Below, piece by piece: positions 1-7,479 of a stretch of 19,215 nucleotides of DNA. A program made the position numbers and the translations under genes. The notes below the pieces were generated by a model that was not told the origin of the DNA, made no database searches, and was given only the letters and a program-made list of their open reading frames with translations. Positions within the stretch are counted from its first letter, which is position 1. Every line of letters begins with the position of its first letter. The stretch is taken from assembly GCA_001556125.1 (NCBI GenBank), contig LSIG01000007.1:1-19215 (forward strand). Reading direction: 5' to 3'. Source of the stretch: Rhizobiales bacterium CCH10-E5 (GTDB lineage: Bacteria > Pseudomonadota > Alphaproteobacteria > Rhizobiales > Beijerinckiaceae).

Positions 1-2
1 TC

Positions 3-686
3 GGCAATGCGCTTGCGCTCCTGTCCCATGCCGGCGAGATCGCGATGCTGCTGGTGCCAGCGGGCTCGCCCGAAGATCACTTCGCCAAGGCCATGCTCGC
101 GAAGGAACGCGGCGCGCAATATCGCTCCGGCGCTGGCGTTCACGAACCGAAACTGATGGAGCGCGCGCTGCGGCGGTCTTTCGCCGACAGCCATCCTCGC
201 CTCGTGATCGGTGCGAGGATTCCGCCCGGGATGGAGGAGGCCTCCCGACGCTTCAGCGGCGCCGTCCTGCCACAAGCGATCAACGACGATAGCAACTCGC
301 CGAATGTTTATCAGGTCGAACACGGGCTGGCGCTGGAGGACTGGTTCAACGAGCCGCCCGACCTTGCCATCCTGCTCGACGAGGTCAGACAGCTCTTCGC
401 CGCGATCGAAACCTGGTCGCAGGCCGAACCGTCATCTTCATTCTGGTATGGTGCCCGGCGCGGCGCGCTTATCCTCTCCTATGCCCGCCTCTGCCGGATC
501 GGGCTCTGGCCGGCGCGCAGCTCCGCTGACCTCGTTGCGAAGATGGATGTGGAGCAGCTGATCACCGAGCGCACCGAGGACCCCGACGCGATGCGGGCCC
601 TGGCCGAGATTGCGCTCGGCGTGGGCCGCCGCATCGCGAGGCAGGGCGGGCGCTTCGTGACCGTCCTCGGCGGCGTCGAGCTGTGA
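3..686 (+). CDS. Hypothetical protein of the integrated element, 5' end cut by window
   Basis: The frame is open from the first bases, so the gene begins outside the window and 227 C-terminal residues are visible. An internal ATG at 45 could be taken as a start, but the codons before it read as ordinary protein. I do not recognise the family. The visible part is mixed alpha/beta in character, with no signal peptide, membrane segment or obvious catalytic motif. Its TGA overlaps the GTG start of the following AAA+ ATPase (GTGA at 683-686), which points to translational coupling and probably to two products acting together. It may be a partner or substrate adaptor of that ATPase; this is inference from position only. 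Confidence 0.72.
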   Translation, partial: GNALALLSHAGEIAMLLVPAGSPEDHFAKAMLAKERGAQYRSGAGVHEPKLMERALRRSFADSHPRLVIGARIPPGMEEASRRFSGAVLPQAINDDSNSPNVYQVEHGLALEDWFNEPPDLAILLDEVRQLFAAIETWSQAEPSSSFWYGARRGALILSYARLCRIGLWPARSSADLVAKMDVEQLITERTEDPDAMRALAEIALGVGRRIARQGGRFVTVLGGVEL

Positions 687-1897
687 GGCGCGTGGTGAGC
701 ACGATTCCCGCCTACGACGCCAACGCCGTCGCGACCCTGCGCGACCTGGACCGCAAGAGGCTGCTCGGCCATCTGCGCGATCAGCGTCCCGATGGCATGG
801 CCCAAGAAGAGCAGGTCGAGCCTGCTCGCGATAAACCGTCCGCGACCGCTCCTACGCTGGGGCCGACGATCTCGATCTTCGACCACGAGGCCGTCGCCAA
901 GCAGATCAGGCTCGCTGGGTCTGGCGACACCTTCGACGAGGGAGGACCATCCGCGTCGTCCGCCTCCAGTGACGAGCAGGCCCGGCTCGAGCGTCTTCGG
1001 GCACTCGTGCACCAAGAACCGCTGCGCCGCCTCGTCGTCGCGGACGAAGGCACCAGCGAGCGTCTGGGCCGCCTGCGCGAGGAGTGCCCGGGCTTCGTCG
1101 AGATCATCGCCCTGGTCGAGCGGGCCGTCGCACTCTCCATGATCTCCAGCACCGGCATCGCCTTCCCGCCGATCCTGCTCGTCGGCCCACCGGGCCTGGG
1201 CAAGACCCACTTCTCCCGCCGACTTGCCGCGGCGCTCGGCGTCGAACAGCATGCCTTCAGCTGCGCGACCAACTCGGATGCGCAGGCCCTCCTCATCGGC
1301 CATCCGACAACCTGGCGCGGCGCGCGCATGGGCGTGCTGACGGAGGCTCTCCTCGGCGGCGAGACCGGCAATCCCCTGCTCGTCCTCGACGAGATCGACA
1401 AGTTCGTCACCCATTCGACCGAGAAGCCCTACAACAGCCTTCTCGCCCTGCTCGAATCTGAGAACGCCTCCGCGCTCATCGACGAATATCTCAGGGTGCC
1501 GTTCGATCTCTCGCGCTGCCTCATACTGGCGACGGCGAACGATCTCGATGCGCTGCCAGGCTTCATCCAGGACCGGTTCCTGATCGTGACTGTCACGTCG
1601 CCGGACGGCGCCATGCTACGCGCGATCGCGCGTCGGATCGCCGCCGAGATCATCGCAGCCCATGGCGACGCCTTCGCCCTGCCGGACGATGCGGTCGTGG
1701 CGCGGCTCGCCAGGACGAACCCGCGCGGCATCCGCCGGCTCGTCACCCTCGCGCTCGGCTTCGCCGCGCAGGCCGGGCGGCGCCATCTCATCGTCGCCGA
1801 TGTCTCTGCCGCAGAGGCTATTGCCGACACGAGGGGCGCGAGGGACCCGATCGGCTTCATTAGGCCCCAAGGGAAAAGGCAGGACGGGCGGGAGTGA
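683..1897 (+). CDS. Lon-like AAA+ ATPase without protease domain
   Basis: A 404-residue AAA+ ATPase. Walker A is GPPGLGKT at residues 168-175, Walker B ends in D236-E237 followed by IDK, a sensor-1 Asn lies near 286 in ATAND, and a probable arginine finger is R298 in QDRF. The block EYLRVPFDLS followed by ATANDLD closely parallels the Lon ATPase module (DHYLEVPFDLS, ATANTLD). The protein ends after the helical lid, so the S16 serine-lysine protease domain of Lon is absent. The first ~140 residues are variable and give no recognisable domain. Start is GTG at 683, overlapping the TGA of the upstream gene; further GTG codons at 692 and 695 are alternatives. It probably remodels or unfolds a protein or nucleoprotein for the element; the target is unknown. 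Confidence 0.9.
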   Translation: MRRVVSTIPAYDANAVATLRDLDRKRLLGHLRDQRPDGMAQEEQVEPARDKPSATAPTLGPTISIFDHEAVAKQIRLAGSGDTFDEGGPSASSASSDEQARLERLRALVHQEPLRRLVVADEGTSERLGRLREECPGFVEIIALVERAVALSMISSTGIAFPPILLVGPPGLGKTHFSRRLAAALGVEQHAFSCATNSDAQALLIGHPTTWRGARMGVLTEALLGGETGNPLLVLDEIDKFVTHSTEKPYNSLLALLESENASALIDEYLRVPFDLSRCLILATANDLDALPGFIQDRFLIVTVTSPDGAMLRAIARRIAAEIIAAHGDAFALPDDAVVARLARTNPRGIRRLVTLALGFAAQAGRRHLIVADVSAAEAIADTRGARDPIGFIRPQGKRQDGRE

Positions 1898-1961
1898 AGG
1901 TGAAAACGGGAATGCCCCCGAAAACCTCTGCCGACGAAACAACCGGAAGACGACCAAGAAG

Positions 1962-2804
1962 ATGACGACGAACACCATCCCGGGCACGCCTCCGCTGCCC
2001 CTCCGCCGAATCCGGCCCATCGGCAGCGCCGCCGCCGTCACCTGCTACATCAAGACCCAGTGGCCGCGGATCGGCGGCTCCGGCATCCGCCCCCTCCCCG
2101 ACACCGCCTTCACCGACCCGGCCTTCCTCGAACGCTATCGGCCCGGCATCTGGACCTATCCCTATCTCGCCTGCTGCGGCGCGGAATTCGACAGGCCCGA
2201 TCGGGCAAGCGGTCTGAAGAGCGTCGCCGACCGTCTGCACATGCCGATCTACAAGCTCTCGGCGACCGAACTCGCCGATCCTCGCCGCAGGCTCGAGGCC
2301 CTGAACCGGATGTGCTACGCCTCCCATGTCCTGAAACCCGGCGGCTACGCGCGGGAACCGGGCTTCCAGGACTGGACGTTCCAGCAGTTCCTGCCGCGCC
2401 ACGAGCCCCTCCCCGGCTCGCCGGTCAGCCTCGACGGCCATCTCTTCGCCCTGCGCCGGCCCCACGACCTGAGCAAGCGGGTCTTCGAGAAGCTGCTGCA
2501 TCACCGGCTGCGCAACGCCAGTCTGAACAGCTTCCTCGTCACGCCGACCGGGCGCAAGCATTGCGCCATGCTCGGCCTCGTCCCGGAGGAGCAGCAGCGC
2601 TGGACCGCCTATCGCTTCGGCCGCACCCCGCGCATCGACAAGGCCGAGGAGCTCTACGTCTTCCGCCCGGACGGTGAGGATTCCGACAGGCTCCTCATCA
2701 TCCTGGAGCGCCTGGTTCATGACTGGGTGATGGGCAGAATCCCGCGCCTGCCCGGCAAATGGCGCGATCGCAGCCAGTATTCCCGGCGCTCCTCAGCGGC
2801 CTGA
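1962..2804 (+). CDS. Hypothetical protein of the integrated element (280 aa)
   Basis: I do not recognise this protein. The open frame reaches back to 1662 inside the ATPase gene, but ATG 1962 (protein starting MTTNTIPG) is the sensible start because it clears the upstream gene by 64 bases; a weak GGAAG lies about 12 bases before it. The product is basic and rich in Arg and Pro, with a CC pair near residue 66, several Trp/Tyr-rich stretches and no membrane segment. It follows the AAA+ ATPase on the same strand and could share its transcript. Its last 12 bases overlap the 3' end of the minus-strand RepA-like gene, so the two transcripts converge. Function is not inferable; a nucleic-acid-binding role would suit its charge but is only a guess. 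Confidence 0.7.
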   Translation: MTTNTIPGTPPLPLRRIRPIGSAAAVTCYIKTQWPRIGGSGIRPLPDTAFTDPAFLERYRPGIWTYPYLACCGAEFDRPDRASGLKSVADRLHMPIYKLSATELADPRRRLEALNRMCYASHVLKPGGYAREPGFQDWTFQQFLPRHEPLPGSPVSLDGHLFALRRPHDLSKRVFEKLLHHRLRNASLNSFLVTPTGRKHCAMLGLVPEEQQRWTAYRFGRTPRIDKAEELYVFRPDGEDSDRLLIILERLVHDWVMGRIPRLPGKWRDRSQYSRRSSAA

Positions 2805-3905
2805 AAGGCGAAGCCTCTCTTTCCGCTCCCGGTCCACCCTCCGCTTGTAGTCGTTCGGGGAGGACGATCGCGGACGATCCTGAAGCTTCTGACCGTTCAG
2901 AGCATTCTGAGAATTCTGAGCATTCGGAGCGCCATGAGCATCCCCACCACCGTTGGCTGCGTCCAGCCGTGCCGGATCGGCGTATAATCCCCACCCCGCC
3001 TTGACGACCTCACCGTTGCCGAACATCTCGCCCAACATCTTGCTGACGGCATTGACGGTTTGGCCGGTCTGGGCCGCAATCGCGATGGCGCCCAAAGGCG
3101 ACGGACTTGCCTGCAGAATCGAGCGAATGCGGTCCCGTTCGGGATGCCTGTCGACCGCACGCGGCTTGGCCAGGCGCCAGACGCGCGCGCGAGGATCGAA
3201 CGCAATCTCGCGCGAGATTTCCTCGATATCGCGTCCCTGGGCGAGAAGCCGCGTGCCGCCACGGCCCTTGTCCAAGACAATGTTCGTGTCGGGCACGCCG
3301 AGGAATCCGGCTGAGCCCGTGATCCGCTCGAACGGGTCCCCGCCCCCGGATTTGCGCAGGTGATGAACCAGGATGATGCCGATCTGCCGGTCGCGCGCGA
3401 GATCATGCAGTTTGGTCAGATCGCGATAATCCTGCTGATAGCCGGCCTGCGAGCCGATCGGGCGAAATTTCTGGAAGACGTCGATGACGATCAGGCGAGC
3501 ACCCTCGGTCGCCGCGACCCACCGGTCCAGTCGCCCGAGCCCGTCGAAATCCATCCCCATCGGCCCCGTCTCAAAAAACAGGTTGGCCGGCCAGGCTGGG
3601 CCGGTCCCAAGCATCTGCTCGAGCCGGCCGCGAAGACGCCGGTCGTTGTCCTCAAGAGCAAGGTACAAAACCGCGCCCTTCGCGCAGCGATGAGCATTTT
3701 CGTCGAGAACGGCGGTGCCTCTCGCGACCGACAGCGCGATATCCAGGCTCAGCCAGCTCTTCCCCACCTTCGGCGCGCCGGCCAGCACCGTCAGCCCGAG
3801 AGGAATCAGACCGTCGACGATGAATTGCAGCGGTGCGAAGTCTCGCCCCTTGAGTTCATGAGCACTGAAAGGGCCCTGTCCCGCCCCCGTCGTCGTCTGC
3901 GTCAT
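2793..3905 (-). CDS. RepA-like RecA-fold ATPase (AAA family, plasmid/phage replicative helicase type)
   Basis: The RecA-fold core has Walker A GAPKVGKS at residues 43-50, an E85-D86 pair in YLALEDND, Walker B hydrophobics ending at D142 (LIVID), and a GIILVHHLRK strand typical of RepA/DnaB-like hexameric helicases. After the core comes a segment near residues 265-305 that looks like a winged helix. The tail is basic and low-complexity, with Asn-Gln-Ser/Ala repeats. I chose ATG 3905 (MTQTTTG); GAGAGA lies about 10 bases upstream. ATG 3947 and 3941 are in-frame alternatives adding 14 or 12 residues. Such proteins drive replication of plasmids and some integrative elements, so the element may replicate when excised. 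It is divergent from the gene at 4085 and converges with the one at 1962. Confidence 0.88.
   Translation of the reverse strand: MTQTTTGAGQGPFSAHELKGRDFAPLQFIVDGLIPLGLTVLAGAPKVGKSWLSLDIALSVARGTAVLDENAHRCAKGAVLYLALEDNDRRLRGRLEQMLGTGPAWPANLFFETGPMGMDFDGLGRLDRWVAATEGARLIVIDVFQKFRPIGSQAGYQQDYRDLTKLHDLARDRQIGIILVHHLRKSGGGDPFERITGSAGFLGVPDTNIVLDKGRGGTRLLAQGRDIEEISREIAFDPRARVWRLAKPRAVDRHPERDRIRSILQASPSPLGAIAIAAQTGQTVNAVSKMLGEMFGNGEVVKAGWGLYADPARLDAANGGGDAHGAPNAQNSQNALNGQKLQDRPRSSSPNDYKRRVDRERKERLRLSGR
2894..2938. repeat. Five degenerate 9-base direct repeats in the RepA-like gene tail
   Basis: Five consecutive 9-base units lie here on the plus strand: CGTTCAGAG, CATTCTGAG, AATTCTGAG, CATTCGGAG and a diverged CGCCATGAG. 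Because the unit is three codons, the minus-strand protein gets an Asn-(Ala/Ser)-Gln type repeat in its linker. It looks like slippage-generated low complexity that may vary in copy number between strains. Confidence 0.7.
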
Positions 3906-3971
3906 GCCTGTCGATCTCTCGCAAGTCTTCGGCAGGAGCATGCCCATCGGCGCTGAAGATCGAGCCCGAAT

Positions 3972-3983
3972 ATTTGGTCAAAT
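3972..3983. promoter_or_regulatory. Short palindrome in the divergent intergenic region (possible operator)
   Basis: ATTTG-GT-CAAAT is a perfect 5-base inverted repeat. It sits in an unusually AT-rich patch between the minus-strand RepA-like gene and the plus-strand gene at 4085. The position suits an operator controlling both genes, but the palindrome is short and no regulator is identified. Confidence 0.3.
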
Positions 3984-4084
3984 TGAAGATATCTCGCGCG
4001 AACACAGTAGCAACGGCAGGCATCTCCGTGCTCGCCGTCACGTCGTGTAGAATCCAGCGCGTGATTCGCGTGTGGAGTTGAGTC

Positions 4085-5107
4085 ATGGACGTGCCTGAGT
4101 TCTGGCGAAGCATCCCGCGGCTGGTGCCAGATTTCCTGCGGAGAACCGGCCAGGTCGAGCATTTCGTCCCCGTCCACTTCCGACCGTCGGATCGAGCCGG
4201 GCCGGATCCTTATGCCGGCGGCGGATCGGGCAAGAGGCCTAGGACCAAGCTCGAGAACGAGCTTGATGACGTCCAGGCCTGTCTGATCGCCGATCTGGAA
4301 TGCGTCGTGAAGGCGCTCGAGGCCGTCGAGGCGCGCCAGCAGGCCGGCAAGAACCGCAAAGCAGCCCCACGGACTCTCGGAGATGTGCTGAATTCGGCAG
4401 CGCCAGGCCCCTCCTCTATCGGCACGTTGCTGACAAAGGGGCGACGATCTGTCCGCCAGCGTCACGCAGGATGCCATCCGGCCTATCGAGGCTATCTGGT
4501 CCCGATGAAAGCCGCACGGCTCGCGGCCGTGAACGATGCCGATGGCCTGCGAGCTCTGGTCTCGTCCCATGTCACGTCCATCGATCTCGTCGGCCGAGCG
4601 CGGAACGCCGCTCAGGCGACCGCCGAAGGCATGCGGACGACATTCGTCGAGGTCAACAAGAACAAGCGCCGGACAGACGAGACCATCTCTCGCGATGTGC
4701 TGGACCGCTTGCCGCGTCTCTCTATCACGGAGATGACGCAGTTTTCCTTTGCCAGCGGCATCAACGCGTCACGCATCTGGCAGTGCTATCACGGCGCGCC
4801 GGCGACGATCGACTACCATCGCGTGTTCGATCTCGCCGTGTTCGCCGGGCGACTGTCGCGCGGGGGCCCCGTGCTCATCACCTGGGATCTGGTGCGATAT
4901 TTCCTGGCCCATCGAACCGACCCGAATATCCGGTGGTGGTGGCGCGTCCTGTTCTTCCCCAACACCGTCCTGATCCACGACGCGATCGAATGGATCTGTG
5001 CGCAGATCGATCAGGCCTACGGCCTCGCCGCTTTCACCGGCAGTCTGATCCTGTGCGACAGACCGGGAGAGAGCAGGACCTTTCGTTTGCCGCCTCTCAA
5101 GCCCTGA
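4085..5107 (+). CDS. Hypothetical protein of the integrated element (340 aa)
   Basis: I do not recognise this family. ATG 4085 has a good ribosome site, TGGAG at 4073-4077, 7 bases upstream. Residues ~55-85 are charged and helical and may form a coiled coil. A stretch near 200-245 (SITEMTQFSF, then ASGINASRIWQ) has the spacing of a helix-turn-helix, but I would not assert one. The C-terminal third is rich in Trp and hydrophobic residues (residues ~265-310) without being a clear membrane segment. It is divergent from the RepA-like ATPase and upstream of the small protein and recombinase. It could be a replication accessory protein or regulator of the element; this rests on position alone. Confidence 0.75.
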   Translation: MDVPEFWRSIPRLVPDFLRRTGQVEHFVPVHFRPSDRAGPDPYAGGGSGKRPRTKLENELDDVQACLIADLECVVKALEAVEARQQAGKNRKAAPRTLGDVLNSAAPGPSSIGTLLTKGRRSVRQRHAGCHPAYRGYLVPMKAARLAAVNDADGLRALVSSHVTSIDLVGRARNAAQATAEGMRTTFVEVNKNKRRTDETISRDVLDRLPRLSITEMTQFSFASGINASRIWQCYHGAPATIDYHRVFDLAVFAGRLSRGGPVLITWDLVRYFLAHRTDPNIRWWWRVLFFPNTVLIHDAIEWICAQIDQAYGLAAFTGSLILCDRPGESRTFRLPPLKP

Positions 5108-5196
5108 AACCAAGAAAAGCGGCCGGTCCCAATTAGATTCATGTCGGCGGCGACGCCGAACGGCCAGCCTCCCGCTCCTCGGCAGGAGCGGCAGAC

Positions 5197-5412
5197 GTGG
5201 GCAGGCGGGGCGAAAAAGGACAGAGAAAGGAGGTCCGGACCAAAGGTTCAGGCGGCCGCCCTTCGCTGTACCCCGCTGCCTCCCCTGGGGAGGCCCTCCC
5301 CGATCGGGAGATCATCCTCGAAAACATCGACGCCGGCTTCATCGGCACGGAGGAACTCGACGCGCTCGAGCAGTATTTCGGCGACATCGTCATGCAGGTA
5401 CTCGGCCGATGA
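5197..5412 (+). CDS. Small acidic protein upstream of recombinase
   Basis: A 71-residue frame starts with GTG 5197, preceded by AGGAG at 5184-5188 with 8 bases spacing. The N-terminal 25 residues are basic. The rest is acidic and helical, with DREIILENID and a terminal IVMQVLGR, unlike the Ser/Arg/Pro-rich text of the overlapping frames. It ends 72 bases before the recombinase start and is probably cotranscribed. Small proteins beside large serine recombinases include directionality factors, but nothing in this sequence identifies it as one. A perfect anti-16S complement AAGGAGGT lies inside the gene at 5227-5234 with no start codon after it. Confidence 0.5.
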   Translation: MGRRGEKGQRKEVRTKGSGGRPSLYPAASPGEALPDREIILENIDAGFIGTEELDALEQYFGDIVMQVLGR

Positions 5413-5484
5413 TCTAACCCCATACCAAGGCTTTATCCTGGCGAATTCGACATTAGATGCCCTGAACACCCGATAGGATCGAAC

Positions 5485-7479
5485 ATGGCCCGCCGCCGAC
5501 GCACTGCTTCCGAAGACGCTCCGAGCAGCCCCGACCGGGTCGTGCTCTATATTCGCGTTTCCACCGACAAGCAGGCCGAGAACCGGCTCTCGCTCGAGGA
5601 GCAGGAGCTCCAGATGCGCGACCATTGCGAACGTCAGGGCTGGACGGTGGTCGGGCTCTATTGCGATGCCGGGGAAAGCGCGAGTTCTCTGCAGCGCCCC
5701 GAATTCCAGAAGATGCTGGCACGCTGCCTGGACGGGACGCGCTCCATCGACGCCGTCCTGGTGCACTCGATATCGAGGGCGTTCCGCAATCTCCTGGACC
5801 AGGAGCGGACCGTGCTCGATCTCAAATCGCACGGCATCGCCACGCGCTCCATGACCGAGAACATCGTTGCGCGCGATGGCGGCAAACTGATGCGACTGGC
5901 ACTGGGATTCGCGAACGAACTCAAATCCCATGACGCTCATGTCGGCACCATGCGGGGCATGTCCGCGACCGCCAGACTCGGCTTTTCGAACGGAGGGACC
6001 GCCCCGTTCGGTTATCGCTCCGTCGCGGCCGAAACGATCGGCCGGACGACAAAGCGTAAGCTCGAGATCGACCCCGTCGAAGCGGACATCGTCCGTCTCG
6101 TCTTTCGTCTCGCGCTCGAAGGCGACGGCTCGTCGGGCCCTATGGGTGTGCGCAACATCGTCCAGTACCTCAATGCTGCCGGATATCGCACCCGCAAGGG
6201 TGGCGAATTCTACCATAGCACCATTCACGAGATGCTGCTTCGTGAAGCCTATACCGGCGACCGCTCCTGGAACGTCTTCGACAAGCATGGCAACCAGAAT
6301 CCCGATCGCGAGATCGTCGATTACAAGGTGCCAGAGATCGTCGACCGCGAGACCTACGACGCCGTGCAGGCCCAGCTGGGTGAACGGCAACCGAGCCACC
6401 GCGGTCCCCGTCTGGACAGCGCCCCGTCTCTCTTCGGCGGGCTGATTCACTGCGGATGCTGCAAAAGGGCCATGTCGCCATCCAGCGGCACTGGCCGTCA
6501 TGGCAAGATCTACCATTATTACAAATGCGCCGGCTCCATCAACAAAGGGGCCGGAGCGTGCAGGAACAAGCCGGTAGGGCGAGGTTTGGCAGAAGCCCGC
6601 GTCATGAGCGAGTTGGTGCAATGGCTGACCACGCCGGATCGCCTTGCCGGCATTCTGGCTGTCCTGCACCAGCGCAAGGCCTCGAAACAGCAATCGGTCA
6701 TCGTGCGCATCGCTCAGCTGCAGCGGGAAGCCGCAGAGGCGGAGAACGCGCTGCAAAACGTCTATGCCGCGATAGAAGCCGGTATCCTCGATCCCACCGA
6801 ACCTTCACTTCAGAGCCGTGTGAGGAGCTTACGGGAGAAGCGGGACCTCGCCTCGGCCGCACTCGAGCGCGCCAAGGCTACTATGGTCGAACAACCCGCT
6901 CTCGATTCTCAAATTGTGGAAACCTTCCGCCGGGCGCTCGTCGAGCGTCTCTCCAATGGGCCGATCGAAGGACGCAAGGCCTGGCTCGGCGCCATCGTCG
7001 ACGCGATCGTAGTCGAGCCTGGGAACATCCGCGTTATCGGCAAGAACGACAATTTCGAGAAGAACTTGCGCAGCCACGCCGCCGGCCGAGGGCCGGTTCG
7101 CAGTTCTGTTCGGAAGTGGTGGGGGAAGCAGGACTCGAACCTGCGAAGGCATAGCCAGCGGATTTACAGTCCGCCCCCTTTGCCGCTCGGGACATTCCCC
7201 CGCCTGCGCCGCCTGCGGCTGGGCCGCGGGCGTCTCTCTCGTGTCACTTGCGTGACGGCGACAGGCGCGGCCGGACTTATGGTGACCGGGCCGCCCCCTG
7301 TCAACGCCAAAAAGCCGTTGTCCCATCGTCATGCCATGGCACATCGGCAATTCCAGGCTGGTCAAGCCGGGACTGTCATGTCAGGGCATGCGCCGGCCCC
7401 GCAGGAGAACCCCCATGCCAGCACCGTTTCGCCCCAAGCCGGACCGCGATCGGCCGCGCCGCGAGGGTGCGCGCGGTGA
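5485..7479 (+). CDS. Large serine recombinase (site-specific integrase) with host-derived C-terminal tail
   Basis: Resolvase-type catalytic domain at residues ~18-165: YIRVSTDKQ carries the nucleophile S26 with R24, and the R-rich active-site stretch SISRAFRN follows. A recombinase domain covers ~170-310 (GTAPFGYRSV). A zinc ribbon has C323, C326, C348 and C359, and a coiled-coil segment lies near 405-440. This is the layout of large serine integrases. ATG 5485 follows AGGA at 5475-5478. The element-coded part ends near residue 544. From codon 545 (base 7117) the frame runs backwards through tRNA-Tyr, its promoter and the start of rlmB, adding 120 residues with no homologous look (QDSNLRR, SPPPLPLG). 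Related alphaproteobacterial recombinases often end in similar tRNA-derived residues. The functional protein is probably about 540-560 residues. Confidence 0.93.
   Translation: MARRRRTASEDAPSSPDRVVLYIRVSTDKQAENRLSLEEQELQMRDHCERQGWTVVGLYCDAGESASSLQRPEFQKMLARCLDGTRSIDAVLVHSISRAFRNLLDQERTVLDLKSHGIATRSMTENIVARDGGKLMRLALGFANELKSHDAHVGTMRGMSATARLGFSNGGTAPFGYRSVAAETIGRTTKRKLEIDPVEADIVRLVFRLALEGDGSSGPMGVRNIVQYLNAAGYRTRKGGEFYHSTIHEMLLREAYTGDRSWNVFDKHGNQNPDREIVDYKVPEIVDRETYDAVQAQLGERQPSHRGPRLDSAPSLFGGLIHCGCCKRAMSPSSGTGRHGKIYHYYKCAGSINKGAGACRNKPVGRGLAEARVMSELVQWLTTPDRLAGILAVLHQRKASKQQSVIVRIAQLQREAAEAENALQNVYAAIEAGILDPTEPSLQSRVRSLREKRDLASAALERAKATMVEQPALDSQIVETFRRALVERLSNGPIEGRKAWLGAIVDAIVVEPGNIRVIGKNDNFEKNLRSHAAGRGPVRSSVRKWWGKQDSNLRRHSQRIYSPPPLPLGTFPRLRRLRLGRGRLSRVTCVTATGAAGLMVTGPPPVNAKKPLSHRHAMAHRQFQAGQAGTVMSGHAPAPQENPHASTVSPQAGPRSAAPRGCAR
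7117..7160. other. Predicted element/host junction (att site) in tRNA-Tyr 3' end
   Basis: The recombinase gene abuts the 3' CCA end of tRNA-Tyr and reads through it, which is how an element inserted into the 3' end of a tRNA gene appears. The exact crossover cannot be placed because the other end, expected to carry a direct copy of part of this sequence, lies left of the window. I saw no second copy of the T-arm sequence between 1 and 7116. The stated extent is the tRNA 3' half, not a measured core. Confidence 0.5.
7117..7201 (-). tRNA. tRNA-Tyr (GTA)
   Basis: The 85-base gene on the minus strand has acceptor GGGGGAA (5' end at 7201) pairing with TTCCCCC (7121-7127), discriminator A at 7120 and an encoded CCA at 7117-7119. 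The anticodon loop reads CTGTAAA with anticodon GTA. A long variable arm precedes the T-arm GCAGG-TTCGAGT-CCTGC, as expected for class II tRNA-Tyr. It sits beside rlmB, a common arrangement in Rhizobiales, and appears to be the element's insertion target. The gene is intact after integration. Confidence 0.96.
7276..7304 (-). promoter_or_regulatory. Promoter of tRNA-Tyr
   Basis: Read on the minus strand, TTGACA (7299-7304) is followed after exactly 17 bases by CATAAG (7276-7281), a strong sigma-70-type match. Transcription would start near 7268, about 67 bases before the tRNA 5' end. It lies inside the read-through tail of the recombinase frame, so recombinase transcripts run antisense to it. 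Confidence 0.7.

Noticed and set aside
5141..5476. 111-residue plus-strand frame starting ATG 5141
   Set aside because: Ser/Arg/Pro-rich shadow of the frame at 5197, which has the better ribosome site and protein-like composition.
5248..6756. 502-residue frame antisense to the recombinase
   Set aside because: Low-information GC-biased antisense frame opposite a clear serine recombinase.
1..7116. CRISPR array, insertion sequence or toxin-antitoxin pair in the element
   Set aside because: No regularly spaced repeats, no transposase frame or flanking inverted repeats, and no recognisable toxin or antitoxin were seen.
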